Part shown: positions 47,281 to 58,829 of the stretch, one piece after another | Layout of the letters: each line of letters opens with the position of its first letter | Position numbering within the stretch: the first letter of the stretch is position 1 | NCBI GenBank assembly: GCA_008638375.1 | Contig: VIRR01000486.1 | Span: forward strand, 1-64,000 | Reading direction: 5' to 3' | DNA length: 64,000 nt | Source: Nyssa sinensis | Lineage: Eukaryota > Streptophyta > Magnoliopsida > Cornales > Nyssaceae | Notes under the pieces: model-generated | Databases searched by the model: none | What the model was told of the DNA's origin: nothing | What the model saw: only the letters and a program-made list of their open reading frames with translations | Translations under genes and position numbers: made by a program

Positions 47281-48545
47281 GTCCTAATATGTGACAGAAC
47301 TTGCATTGTTAGAAAGGATAGTCCAATAAAAAATGTACTGAGGAGTGATAGTACTTACAGATCTTCTGGGTAGATTGATTGTCTTTGGGTTAGGAAGGCT
47401 AGAAGGTGGTAAGAACCATGTCTGTAGAGGAGCTCTTGAGAAGGCCAAGACGAGTTTCTTTAGAAAGGAGTTCAAAATGGCTTGTTCAATCATGGGAAGA
47501 GGATGCCGGTGAAGCAGAGATGCCCGAACAGGTTCAAAGTGATCGTTAAGAGCCATTAAAAAATTGATCAGTCACTAGTGATCATGATAAAGGGCAAATT
47601 GCTCAACATCATGATGACAACGCTCTAGAGGTTCAGAAGGTGTTAATTGATCCCAAACCTTGTGCATTTGAGAAAGAAAATCATTAATGGACTATCTAGA
47701 TTCTTGGTGCGTACGATGAAGTGTAGTGAGAAGCTGATATTGGTGAACGAGGTCGCTGTGGTGTAGTTGGCTACTAGAAAGTCCCAAACTGATTTAGCTA
47801 TGGTGAAATGTCCAAATTGAAGACCGATGGAGGCGATAGTGGTATTATGAAACCACGTGATTATTTGATGATACTTGCTATCCCAATCTTCAAGCTTTTC
47901 CTGAAATTCTTCATCAGATGTTTCCTTACCTTGTTGAGGCTCAGTAATATGGCCAGTGAAATAGCACTATAACTTGCACCTTCGTAGAAAACTAGAGATT
48001 GCTTGAGACCAGAGAATGTAGTTTGAGCCGTCGAAAGTGATGTTGATTGGATGTGGAGCATCAATATAGTCCATAGTGTAGAACTTATGAAAATATTGAA
48101 ATTTTGGGACATGATTTGGGCTGCTATACAGTGATGATTAGCAAGGACATTGCTGCTGTGATTGCAATGATTTGATACCAAGCGAGGCTTCTTGAAGAAA
48201 ACTGATTTGGACGTTATTGTGACTTTATTAGCAATAACGCCCAAATTGATTAGTAAGTCAATGATAATGGTTATTGTGACTTGATGATTGGTGAAGATAG
48301 AGAACCCCGAGGTGGCAGTACGAAAGTGGGTTACCAACGATAGGTCACTGATCTTCGAAAAGGCAATGAAGATGTTGCAGGCGCAGAAGTCGGTGATGAT
48401 GATTATTGTGACGCGTTGATGATGATGCCGCAACAACTCCAATGGTTCCGCGATGACGTGGTTGAGTAATCTCAGATGAGAAAGGTGGTGATGTGAGAGC
48501 CGCCGTGGCTGGTGGAGGCCACTGATCAAGATGACTCTGACACCA
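47281..48545 (-). pseudogene. gag: Copia gag (decayed)
   Basis: Minus-strand fragments in different frames resemble the UBN2-type copia gag: NDFLSQMHKVWDQLTPSE near 47640-47690, MALNDHFEPVRASLLHRHPL at 47556-47500, and a single CCHC-like knuckle CKFCHILGPGHYQDDYF near 47260-47310. A start around 48544-48546 (MVSESS) overlaps the primer site and soon meets a stop, so the exact start is unknown. Confidence 0.75.
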
Positions 48546-48802
48546 TGTTGACATAAATGAGAGAAACGAATGAAGTATATATGTATTTATGTCTTGAATG
48601 CAATATATTACAAGGGCAGACTCCTTTATATACAAGAGCTGAGAAGACATACAAGGTAAGAAACAATATACAAGGAATACAATGAAAAAAGGAAACAAGG
48701 AAAAAAGGAAACATAATACTCTAGAATAATATTAGAACCCCTAACTCTACTTATAGACTGTAATACATATGTATAATACATATATAATACATATAGTTAA
48801 CA
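48546..48802 (-). repeat. 5' LTR of the Copia element
   Basis: Bounded TGTTGACA..AGTTAACA, it is homologous to 40789-41043. On its left the minus strand shows the primer site TGGTGTCAGAGTCATC (48530-48545). Confidence 0.9.
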
Positions 48803-48942
48803 ATTATAATCAAAACTAGAAATTTAAGACCTAAAGTCTAAGTCGTTCAAAAAAAGGCACTATAAAAGTTTAAGTCTAAAAAAAAAAATGCAAATTTTTT
48901 TTTTTTTTTTATAAAAAAAAAGTGCAATTTGAGAATTAACTA

Positions 48943-49462
48943 TGGCCCGTTTAGAGGTACGTGTTGCCTTCTGTTTCAACGTTACCACGTAAAGAAACGT
49001 GGTTTTAAAAACGAAGAGAACTCTTAGACTCACAAACATGTAAAAAAAAGTAGGGATATTGGCCCACCAAAAAATGATATTAATATTGCCTGGGATGAAG
49101 CAGCCCAGTAATCAATAGAGCTTCTTCCAACGTCAGTTGATTCTTCCATTTTAACCCTTTCGAAAAGTCACCTACCATATTCATTTAGTCATACATTTAT
49201 ATCATATAAGCATTACATCATTACATATATATCTCATAGTAACATATTTACAACTTTTTTTTATTAATATATAATATATTTTTATAAATATACATGACAA
49301 TTATTAAATAATCTCAATTCATAATTACTTTTAAACAATTTTTATCAAACATTAATAATTTTTTTTATTAGTATTTTTATTCAGCAACACTTCTACTCAT
49401 CAACACTACTTCTCTTCATTAGCACTTTTTCATAATCTGAATAAAACACTCACAAACGGGTA
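48943..49462. mobile_element. Candidate Harbinger-like MITE (520 bp)
   Basis: Ends TGGCCCGTTTAGAG and (reverse complement) TACCCGTTTGTGAG form imperfect inverted repeats of the GGCCCGTTTGG type. CTA occurs on both sides (48940-48942, 49463-49465), fitting the 3-bp TWA-like duplication of PIF/Harbinger elements. The interior has no coding capacity. Confidence 0.62.
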
Positions 49463-49465
49463 CTA

Positions 49466-50727
49466 AGAATCCTTCTTCAGCGACTCATCCCATTTTCTTT
49501 ACCTCTCGCATTCTCTTTGTTCAACTTCAAATAACAAATCGGCACATTACTTGTTTAAAAAAATTCTTTAAAACACTAACAAGAAGATTAATAGAAAAGC
49601 GAGAACCATCAACTCTTTTAACATAGGTAAGTTCATCATTTTGTATTATTTTTTATCAATCATATATTATCTTTCACATTTGAATTAAAAAGAGAGGAAT
49701 AGTTCTTTTGTAATATCTAGTTTATAATTATTGTAAATTTCATTATTGTAGTTGATTTTAATTTTTCTATTACTCATCTTGTTGAATTACGTAAAATTGT
49801 ATCATTAGAGTCTTATATAACATCTATATTTTTAGTATTGGAACACTATTTTAATTTTATATTACAATATCTATATATATATATATATATAATTTAAATA
49901 AATTTTAAATTTTACATTAATACCGATAAATAACAAAATTCTTATTTAAATTGTCACTTTATGTCCAAAATTGTCTCAAGCCGCCATGGATCATCGTTCT
50001 TTATTGGAGCTAACATCTTTACTATTGTAATAAAAAGCCTTTCGCTAGATCATTTATTTATTTTATTTCAATCAAAAATTGAGGTGCATGTCAATATTAA
50101 TTATCAAATTTATTCATCAAGCTGAAGTAGGCCTTATTCAATGGGATAAACTTAGGAAACAAAAGTCTCCAATCACCTGTGACGGTTTGGAATGTTGACC
50201 CAAGTGGATCATGGAAATTGAGAGCATGATTGAGGGTTTTTTTATTTAGACGAGATGAGTTTGATTTTACATCAAACTCTAATAATGAGAACTCAAAAGA
50301 TATACCTGTCAGTGAATTCTCCTTTGAATTGAAGACCTTATTTTTTTATTAGTTATAACTATATAATTAGTTTTTATATGATTAAAGTTTAGGAAACTGA
50401 CTATTAGTATTAATGATTGTTTCTTTTCTGTTATAGTTGGATTTTTTTTTTATATTAATGTTTTTGACCTTCAATTTTTGAAACTACGGATATTAAATTT
50501 TAATATATGATAATTTAGTTAATAATCTTTTCATGTTCTCTGGATATTAATGTTTTCATGCTTAAATATTAATTCTCTTTGTCAAATTTTGACAAAAAAG
50601 GGAGAGATCATACCTCACCACAATTGGCTGTTATGAAAGTTTGTGACAGGAGGAGTTCTTCTTTAAATAAGGGGAGATTTTTATTTAATTTAGTTCAGCT
50701 TAATACTTTATTGTTAATGTGATTGAG

Positions 50728-50777
<50 letters not shown>

Positions 50778-51254
50778 GTAACAGATGGGGCTTGTTTAAG
50801 GCCTGAAGTTGATGGGGGCTGAGTTCAAACAAATAATAGTATTTGAGCCCGATAACTGTGACCAATCCATGACATATGCTGTTCAATTTCTCCTCCTTTA
50901 GGAATGTTAAATTACAGTTCTAAATTTCTAAGTACACCATCTATATAAAATTTGGGCTAGTCTGAACCAGGATGCAACCCAATGGATATTCTCTAGGTTG
51001 GATTTCGGTCCTATAATATAGGCTCGAGTAGGCCCAGCTGTGCCTGAACAAATACTAATATTTCGGGCTCAGTTTGGCCCAATCTTAGTTTAGGTCCACA
51101 CAGAATTTTATACTGTACGTTTGCCATTAAATGTTCTTATTATGCATACACACAAGCCTGATTGATATCTCATATATTCTCATTTCATTTTACATCAATA
51201 GTTACTGATTCAGAAGACTAACAACAGGCATATAACTATATCTAATCTCCAACA
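49466..51254. other. AT-rich intergenic region
   Basis: No gene was recognised. It holds an (AC)n(TA)n microsatellite at 50732-50777 and short phrases such as GGCTCGAGTAGGCCCAGCTG and TTTCGGGCTCAGTTTGGCCC at 51020-51090 that look like repeat debris. The last 100 bases are the probable 3' UTR of RTM2-like copy B. Confidence 0.55.
50732..50777. repeat. (AC)n(TA)n microsatellite
   Basis: This is a perfect compound dinucleotide tract in intergenic DNA. Confidence 0.93.
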
Positions 51255-52505
51255 TTAATTGGCAGACCTACATTTACACATTATATAAGCACCCAGAACA
51301 GACGCCACGGCCACCACCGCAGCACTCACGGCCACCTTTGTAAACCACCGTACTCTGGAAATTGAACACTCCGGTGACATTATTGTTGCCCTTTTCATGA
51401 ACACGTCGATCTCCCCGGCACCACCACCTTCATTGACACCACATTTTGTGGGCATAACAATTTGAAGAAGGCCGTCAATGAAGTTTGCTTTAATCTTAGA
51501 TCCATTAGAGTCATTTGGAACTTTGATTTCCTTGTAGAAACGGCTCCGTGTTTCGCTAACTGGATGCTCCCCAGAAATCTTTAGGGTTCCATTACAAATA
51601 GACACCTTCAGCTCTTCCTTTCTAAATTCTGGAGAGAGAGAGCGAAAAAAAGTTGGTAACAATGAATTTGAATAAAATGACTAATGATTAGAATCTAGTA
51701 AAATAGATTAGTGCTAATTTAAATATTGATGTATGCTTGGTGAAACTAATAAAATCATTAAAATTCAGCTGAGGTACCAAAACAGGAAAAAATTGTATGA
51801 AATTATAGAAATTTCAGCAAAAGAAGGGAATGTTTTTTTTCTTCTTACTTCCCGATATAATTTAAAGGCCAATTTGGATAACTCCTTGATTCATTGATCT
51901 AATTTACTTTTGCAGCGTTTTAAGAACATGATCTTAAATGAATTCATTTGAGAAAATTATGTACAATTATCTTAACAATTATTATGAAAATAAAAATTTT
52001 AGTTATTTACAAAAAAAAAAAAATTAAAATTTGCCAAGCAAAAAATTAAAATAAGATGAAATTTTTTATTTTTGTTAACGGCTTTATTCAACATAGAAAC
52101 ACTTATATTTTGTAAATTGTTAGCGGTGTTTGGAGAGGTTTAGAATATGACACGAACACCGGAAAATTCTATTCTTTTTATATTTATCTTTTTATTAAAA
52201 ATAATTTATCAAATGATACCATATAATTATTTTAAATGTATATTATATCATCATTAGATGGGCAAAAAATAAGATATTGCCATGTCATTTGGAGCATTAC
52301 TTTTGAAAAACTGTTTTGAAAATAGTAGAAGTGTCCTTGAACATAATAAAATTTTATTTTTTATTTGAAATATAAGGTAGGGAAAGGGTATAGTACCAGG
52401 GAGATTGACTATGAGAGTTTTACGCCCTTCCTCGTGTTTCCAGTTGCACAAGGGTTCAAAAGCATCGTAGCAAACCGTGGGGCCAGCTCGAGTCTTTGTT
52501 GCCAT
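51255..52505 (-). CDS. RTM2-like protein (HSP20-type domain + C-terminal membrane anchor), copy B
   Basis: Exon 1 is 52505-52397 and exon 2 is 51628-51255, with a GT..AG phase-1 intron of 768 bp; the predicted protein has 160 residues. Exon 1 (MATKTRAGPTVCYDAFEP, NWKHEEGRKTLIVNLP) has exactly the same length as in copy A. Exon 2 carries the alpha-crystallin-like part (EFRKEELKVSICNGTLKISG, RFYKEIKVPNDSNGSKIKAN, FIDGLLQIVMP) and a hydrophobic tail (VAVSAAVVAVASVLGAYIMC). In both copies the codon at the junction is Glu where family members usually have Gly (LPGF), so this change predates the duplication. Both frames are intact, which argues that at least one copy is or recently was functional. 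The biological role is not known from sequence. Confidence 0.83.
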
Positions 52506-52601
52506 TATAGGCTTGCTTTTTTCTTCTTTACAGTCTTGGCGAAGAGGGTTTGATCGATATGTTAAAGACTGGAATGAATTAAAATGCCTCTCTATTATGT
52601 C

Positions 52602-52609
52602 TTTTTATA
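52602..52609 (-). promoter_or_regulatory. Putative TATA box of RTM2-like copy B
   Basis: TATAAAAA followed by GACATAATAGA on the minus strand, about 100 bases before the ATG, at the same place as in copy A. Homology between the two upstream regions continues to about 52795 (39895 in copy A). Confidence 0.65.
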
Positions 52610-52996
52610 CATGAGGAAATAATGCATAGCATTAGTGTGTATATCTAAGAGGTTTCTTTTGGGTTTCCTTTATAGAATCATTCTTTTATTGTTTCTTTGG
52701 GTTTTCTAATTGCTTTGTACCTTTGGCAATTGATCCTTGTTCATGTGTAGATGTAGGCAACCTCTTGGAGAGCCCAAAATTCTTTGTGTTGAAATAAATT
52801 TAACAAAAAAGAAGAATGTAGTAGGGAGAATGAGTGAGAAAGACGGATATTGATGGAGCCTATTTATAAGTTTATACAATATGATAGAAATGCAAGGAGA
52901 GTGGGTCTATGTCTAGATACAATATATGTTACCATGGGATGAGACTATGTCTAGGTATAATGTATGTTAGGGTTTATGTATAGAACAATCTATGTT

Positions 52997-53332
52997 TTTT
53001 TATTGGTATGCATTTTATTCCAACCAAAAGAGAGGGGAACACCCCATTACAAGCTCAAAGGAGCAACAAGAACAAGCTGAGACATTCAACAAAGAGAATT
53101 CCTAAATACAGGAACTCACTTAAACAATCCCAATTACTGTAAGCAACCAGTTATAATAAAGAGCCTAGTGACAAAGAAAACCCAGTAGCATACTCCTAGA
53201 CTTTATTGCAAGCAACCAATTGGAGTTATACCACCAAGCCTGTGTCTTAATTACCAATTATTGTAAGCATTAGGCACCCTTCTCTAACTTGATGTCATAG
53301 TACATAGAATTGTAGTAATCTTTCTTTTCACA
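52997..53332 (-). mobile_element. 5'-truncated LINE tail with 17-bp target duplication
   Basis: ATAGAACAATCTATGTT is repeated exactly at 52980-52996 and 53333-53349. The insert starts with a T-run (a poly(A) on the minus strand), preceded in sense by GGTTGGAATAAAATGCATACC with an AATAAA signal, which is a LINE-like 3' end. No RT is left and there is no SINE A/B box. The length (336 bp), poly(A) and long duplication indicate target-primed reverse transcription. Confidence 0.82.
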
Positions 53333-53349
53333 ATAGAACAATCTATGTT

Positions 53350-55018
53350 AACTGTTAGAAAAATTGTTCAATTTTGTGTTGACAATTCTTTTTAAAAAGA
53401 TGTATTTATTTTGACGAGTACTTGTTGAGTCATTATTGACTCATGTGAATTATTTCTAGTCTTCAAGTGCAGACTCAAGAAGCTAGCTTTACAAGTATGA
53501 TTAAGTCTGAAAAAGTGTGCAATTCAAATTATGTGACCATGTATATGTATCATGTATTATACTCAAACACTTAACCATAAAATTGAGTTTAAGTTTAGAT
53601 ATGAGTTTCACAATGGTTAAAATTATCTTAGGTATGATTTAATTTTGACTATAGACTAAGTTTATTTATGATAGGAATTAAAAAGTATGTTTGTAAACTT
53701 ATTTATGTGTCATTTTAGTGATTTCTGAAAAAACAAAAAATTTAAATTAAATTTGAGCATTCAAACTCGAATTTTTTTCCCACTAGCTATCCCCACTTGA
53801 ATGGAGCATTAGTCGCATCTGAACAGAAGTTCCATCCAAATAGAAGAAACTTTCTCACATGTAGGATAAATCATGTCGTGATTGGCTCCAAAAACCAATT
53901 CCGAGTTGGATTAAGGTTTGCTTATGTTTTTTTGTTTTAAATAAAGTTTTATGTGTCTCACAAAAGGAACCCTAATATCTTGAAACATAGAAATAAATTG
54001 AGAAAGTTTTTGTTTATGTTTTCCTTCATATAGTTAGTTTATCTACAAAATTTCTAAATCATGTTTTTGAAGTCTATATACCTAGTGTTAGGAAATACAC
54101 ATAGGTTCATGCAACGGGCTAAGCAAATACTTTCATTACATAGAGATTTGTACATTGTCGTGATGTTGAATGTGCAGTATGCAGATGATGCCATGGTTGT
54201 AAAAGGTTAATCAAGAAAAAATAGATAATTAGAAAAAATATGTGAATTAATGGTGATCCAAAAGTTCGTGGCAGGTTAGTTGTTGATGATTTATATTTGT
54301 AGATTTGTACTGTATTTATTATTGATTAGCGAATTTTTTGAAATTAAGTGAGTTTTATTCCACACACGTAAAACCAATGTGTCTATTTATTTTAGTTGCA
54401 TGTTTAGTTGTTATTATTATTATTATTATTATAATTTGATATATGCATGAACTTGAGATCCTAAGTATCTGACAAGTAGACAACTTCGATATTAATTCAT
54501 CTTTAATCTAAATAAGGTTATTAAATATGCATTTCTTATTAATGAAATTAGTAATTTAATTAATTAAAATTTAATATAAATTCTTTCGCTCTTGACACTT
54601 ATTACTATCATTAGTTTTTATATAAACTGAATTTACGTTATTTAACAATTGGTATCAAAATTAGTTCTTTTATACTTTCATTGTTATTTAATTTAGGAGA
54701 GATTTTATTATCTTATTTAATGTTAAAAATGAACTCTTCGAGCTCATCATCAAGAAATGTTGACTTTAGAGATACTACAACTAGGTTGTCTCTAATTTCC
54801 TTGATCCTTTACATGTATTCATCCAGACTCTCTGCCTTTGGATGTCTTGTGCATTGTTGATTTCAACTATAGCTAACTAGATCTCACGGAAGGTTGTGTG
54901 GCCAACCACACGTGGCAGTGCTATACAAGATAGAGTAGTATAGCTCAAGAATCATTAGAACCTAATCTTGAGATATCTATGGATAATAATTGGAATTAAC
55001 CTTATTTGTAACCATTTC
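53350..55018. other. AT-rich intergenic region with possible LTR-element debris
   Basis: No gene was recognised. At 54644-54665 ACAATTGGTATCAAAATTAG resembles a decayed iMet primer site after an LTR end. It is followed by an ATG (54728) with Ser-rich codons that could be old copia gag, but the frame is soon broken. A (TTA)n tract lies at 54410-54432. Confidence 0.4.
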
Positions 55019-55586
55019 TTTTTGGTTAATTAAATCAAATTAGTACAATTTTAATAAAATTTTTAATTTTGAGTCATAGTATTTGATATGTTTTGGATAA
55101 CTCTTATTTTAGATAAGAGTTGGGAACAAAATTAATTACTAGTGGGACTATGAGTCTTTATTCTAATTAGAATTTAACAAGGTATATTAATTTTTTTATG
55201 AGATTAGATGTTCTAATCAATAGAAGACTTATAATCAATATTATATATATATATATGGGTCTCTATCACATTGAATTTGAAGCTGCAAAAATAATAAAAG
55301 GGTGGTGGCCTTTAAAAAGTAGCCACGAGGAATAGTGGTGATGGCCACGTAGTGGAGTGATTGTCGTAAATGTGTATGTGGCCAAACCAGTGTGGTTGCC
55401 GTAGCTTCTGTGAGAGCTTGCCACAGAAGAGACATTATTTGTGAGAGTTCTTCTTTCTAATAAAGATATGTCCATCATTCTCGTGAATATAAATAAGTTC
55501 TTGTTTTTGATATGCCTAGTTTACTTATTTGAGGATTTATTTAATTAAAGACATAAGTTGGTACTAGAGTAATTTTAATTTCTACA
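55019..55586 (+). repeat. 5' LTR of the short LTR element
   Basis: It ends TTTCTACA immediately before the primer site. The first bases are mutated from TG. It is clearly homologous to 57318-57909 but noticeably diverged, so the element is not young. Confidence 0.82.
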
Positions 55587-55587
55587 A

Positions 55588-55603
55588 TTAGTATCAGAGC
55601 CAG
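55588..55603 (+). promoter_or_regulatory. Primer-binding site of the short LTR element
   Basis: TTAGTATCAGAGCCAG differs at one base in TGGTATCAGAGCCAG, the initiator-Met tRNA primer site of plant LTR elements, and is placed one base after the LTR. Confidence 0.8.
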
Positions 55604-56484
55604 TTACGATCTTGGGGGTAATTTATTAGAGCCAACTTCAATCTTGAAAGAGCTAGTGTCGATCTTGGGATAATTTATTAGAGTTACAAAAAATCAAAGT
55701 TTGGCCTCATTCATGAATTATTGTAGAGAACCACGGTTCTCGTATTACTCAAAGTTGCGATCTTGAGTGGTTTGTTGAAGAGTTGTTCAATTGGGACTCG
55801 ACAGTTGTTTGGATCAGAAAAAGATCCTGTTGTGGTACAAATAATTGTGAAGTAACAAAGAAATTATGGTTTAATCGACAAGGAAAGCCAGATTGAAGCA
55901 AAAAAAAAAAAGAAAGAAAGAAAGAAAGGAGAGACCAATTTTTGGATAAACTCAGTTACGTGATTTAATAAATTTATGATGTGAAATTATGGAGGAAGTT
56001 TTAATGAATGGACAAAATTTTGAGATTTTGAGAGTATGTAGTCATAATATTGATGAGTAGTTATATCGTATTACACTGTGTCTTAATGCTTGCAATGTAT
56101 TTAATATATTGGATATTGCATTGAAGGGTTTATCAAAAGAGCTTTATGAGAATAAAGTTAAATGATTTTATCAGATAATAAGAAAGACAATACATTGGGC
56201 ACATTGGAATACTTTTGTTTGCAGACAAAAATATCCACACCACATAAGTTTTGGTGTGATCTTATTTCAACATATAAAACAAACTGTAAAATGGTTATGA
56301 ACCTCCGATAGATAGATATTGGGTGACTAATTTTGAAAGAGACAAATTTGATGAAAATAAGGTGATTCATGAATCAAAATTGTTTTCAAAATTCATTTTA
56401 ATTTGGGATGATTCATATAATGTGGTAAATTTAGATTCATATGATATTGATTGATTCGTCAATAATTCTGAGGAAGAAAATAGT

Positions 56485-56847
56485 TTGGAGGTTAAAGTTG
56501 AAAAAATTAATTGTGTAGTTAAAAGTTTAGCTTTGGCTCATGAAGATGAAAATTTGAATTTGTTAGAGATTGCTTTCGGTGAGTTGGGAGATGTTGAAGA
56601 ATTATTTCAGCCTACTCCGTTTGGTAATTTAATAGTTGAGAAAGAAGAAGTTTTTACAGTTTGTGAAATTAATGCAGTTGAAGATTTTGACTTTACTACT
56701 TTGTTTGATTTGCCAACTGCATTGGAATCAAAACATGGTAAGATCGAAAATTTTTACAATTCAGAAGTTGTTGATTTTATTGGTACTGAAAATTTTATTA
56801 CTCAAGGATTTGTTGATTTTGTGGGCATTAAAAATTTTATTATTTGA
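56485..56847 (+). CDS. Orphan ORF of the short LTR element (120 aa)
   Basis: The frame starts MEVKVEKINCVVKSLALAHE and is open upstream of the ATG from about 56454. The protein is acidic (NLNLLEIAFGELGDVEELF) and ends in repeats of the type VDFIGTENFITQ / VDFVGIKNFII before a stop at 56845-56847. The same pattern continues after the stop (GYVDFMKTGILEFQELLEIE, 56848-57087), so the original frame was probably about 200 codons or more. There is no zinc knuckle and no RT or integrase motif. It does not match a family I know. It may be a gag derivative, a captured sequence or a lineage-specific accessory ORF. Confidence 0.4.
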   Translation: MEVKVEKINCVVKSLALAHEDENLNLLEIAFGELGDVEELFQPTPFGNLIVEKEEVFTVCEINAVEDFDFTTLFDLPTALESKHGKIENFYNSEVVDFIGTENFITQGFVDFVGIKNFII

Positions 56848-57317
56848 GGCTATGTTGATTTTATGAAGACGGGAATTTTAGAGTTTCAAGAATTATTGGA
56901 AATTGAAAAATCCAAGTTGTTTGAAATTTGTGATTTCATCAGTGTTGATAAATACATGTTGCTAGGTTACAACAATAGTTTGTATCTTAATAATTTTGTT
57001 GTGGCAAATTATGTTCGAATTGAAGTTTTTGATGTTCTGAAATATTGGCAGGCTTCACATTATTATAATGGTAGATTATTTTGCTAATTTTGATTCTAAA
57101 TGGGTTGAACATAGATTCATTTTTTAATCGTGATGAACAAGTAGAAAAGTTGTATGTCAAGTACAAGATTTAATCACGTCCTTGTTCAAGATGAGAATTG
57201 ATGTTTATTCCAGATTATTGTTACACAAGTTTCTTATAGTGATAGAATTGCATTGAAGATTTTTACTCGTGAAAGCGTTGGAAAGTTATTTTGGCGGGCT
57301 TGATTTAAGGGATGCAT

Positions 57318-57909
57318 TGTTAGCTAATTAAACCAAGGGAGTACAGTTTTAGCAAAACTCTTAATTTTAAGTCCTAATAGTATTTGATATGTTTTGGATA
57401 AGTCTTATCTTAAATAAGAGTTGGGTACGTAATTAATTGTTAGTAGGACTATGAGTCTTTATTTTAATTAGAGTTTAACAAGGTATATTAGTTTTCTTGT
57501 GGGATTAGATGTCCTAATTAATATAGGACTTAAAAACAATATTATATATACGTGGTTATTTATCACATTGAGTTTAAAGCTATAAAAATAATAAAAGGGT
57601 GGTGGCCTTTAAAAAGTGGTAAGAATGGTGGTGATGGCCACATAGTGGAGTGATTGTTGTGTGGCCAAACTAGTGTGGTTATCACAACTTCTGTGAGAGT
57701 CTGCCACAATAAGAGATATTGTTTATGAGAGTTCTTCTTTCTAATAAAGATGTTTCGAGATATTGTTTGTGAGAGTTCTTTTTTCTAATAAAGATGTTTC
57801 CATCATTCTCGTGAATATAAATAAGTGTTTTTTATATGTCAATTCACTTATTTGCGTATTTATTCAATTAAAGACATAAGTTGGTACGGGAGTAATTTTA
57901 ATTCCAACA
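57318..57909 (+). repeat. 3' LTR of the short LTR element
   Basis: It runs from TGTTAGCTAATTAAACC to ATTCCAACA. It contains a local duplication of TTGTTTATGAGAGTTCTTCT-like sequence (57718-57745, 57760-57790) absent from the other LTR. Confidence 0.82.
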
Positions 57910-57914
57910 GTTTC

Positions 57915-58826
57915 GCCTCTAATGAACTACTCTGAACATAAACATGTGCCATCTGTCACCCATGAGACATTGTAGCTTTGAGTATTGTTGTGATCTGATA
58001 CCTCCATGCCACATAGTTCCTCTGTTTTTAGTTGTTTTGCTTCAAATTATTGTCCTCAGGTTCTTCCATCCTGAGATGGTTGTGCGTGAGTGGGTTTCGT
58101 GTCTTGTTCTTTTGGCTTTGCCTTGTTAATAAAACTCTACCTTTCCTAAAAATAGGAAGAGAACAAAGAATTCAGCGGAGCTTCATGCTCTATTTTCTAG
58201 CATGCACAAGAATTTACTTACTTAATATTCTTGTAACCACTTGGATTGGAATATTATTGTCAAGTTCTTCTTTAATTTTCCTATGATTAAATGTTGTCCT
58301 GTCAGGCATGCCTTAATCGAACAATATGTTATTAATTTGGAAAGGGAAGAAGAAGATGAAGAAAAAGGCGGAGAGAAAAGTTTCATTAATTTTTCTTTAC
58401 TTAATTGCTAAAGTACTGTAAAACTAAATGACCAAACAACATCCATCTCTTATTTTCTACAATCTGAAATTAAGAATATGACAAAAATAAGATTTTAACA
58501 CTAGGGGTATAAAGTTATTATTTATCCAATTTTCCAGTCTATGCTAATTTCACAAGTTATTTAAGTCCAAAAAATCTTTAGCTGCATAGAAAACATGAGG
58601 AATAATGCCTAGTTTCAGTTGTGAAGTTTGAAAATTTGCAATTTAATTGACACATGTAATTTATGTGTCGGTATTAGCGAATTTTCAAATTTTGCGACCA
58701 GCTAAAGAGAAGTTGTTTCAATGGACTCTACAAAGAGGAATCCGAGTGTAGCTAATCAAGCAACATAGCCTATAAGGAAAGTGAATTAGGGCTTTTGTGT
58801 GTATGGTAACCCTTTTATTTATAGAG
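57915..58826. other. Intergenic region, possible LINE 3' end
   Basis: GTTTCGTGTCTTGTTCTTTT, GGCTTTGCC and TTAATAAAACTCTACCTTTC at 58098-58147 look like a plant LINE 3' terminus without its poly(A); confidence is low. About 58282-58400 is similar to 60607-60715. The ORFs at 57944-58129 and 58032-58286 are not recognisable. Confidence 0.4.
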
Positions 58827-58829
58827 TTA

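Larger units (their letters stand above)
40789..48802 (-). mobile_element. Ty1/copia element (about 5.1 kb) with nested solo LTR
   Basis: LTRs of ~255 bp (40789-41043, 48546-48802), primer site TGGTGTCAGAGTCATC next to the right LTR, and polypurine tract TTTGAGGGGGGA next to the left one define a minus-strand Copia. Flanks ATTAC (40784-40788) and ATTAT (48803-48807) are a near-perfect duplication. Gag, protease, integrase, RT and RNase H are recognisable in order, all with stops or frameshifts. A 2.9 kb Tekay-like solo LTR interrupts it between integrase and RT. Confidence 0.93.
55019..57909 (+). mobile_element. Short non-autonomous LTR retrotransposon (2.9 kb)
   Basis: Homologous LTRs lie at 55019-55586 and 57318-57909, sharing GTATTTGATATGTTTTGGAT, AGGGTGGTGGCCTTTAAAAA and TTCTTTCTAATAAAGATA-like blocks. 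A primer site follows the first (TTAGTATCAGAGCCAG, 55588-55603) and a purine-rich stretch (TTTAAGGGATG) precedes the second. Flanks ATTTC (55014-55018) and GTTTC (57910-57914) fit a 5-bp duplication. The 1.7 kb interior lacks protease, RT and integrase, so it must have been moved by another element's proteins. It carries one ORF of note at 56485-56847. Confidence 0.82.
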
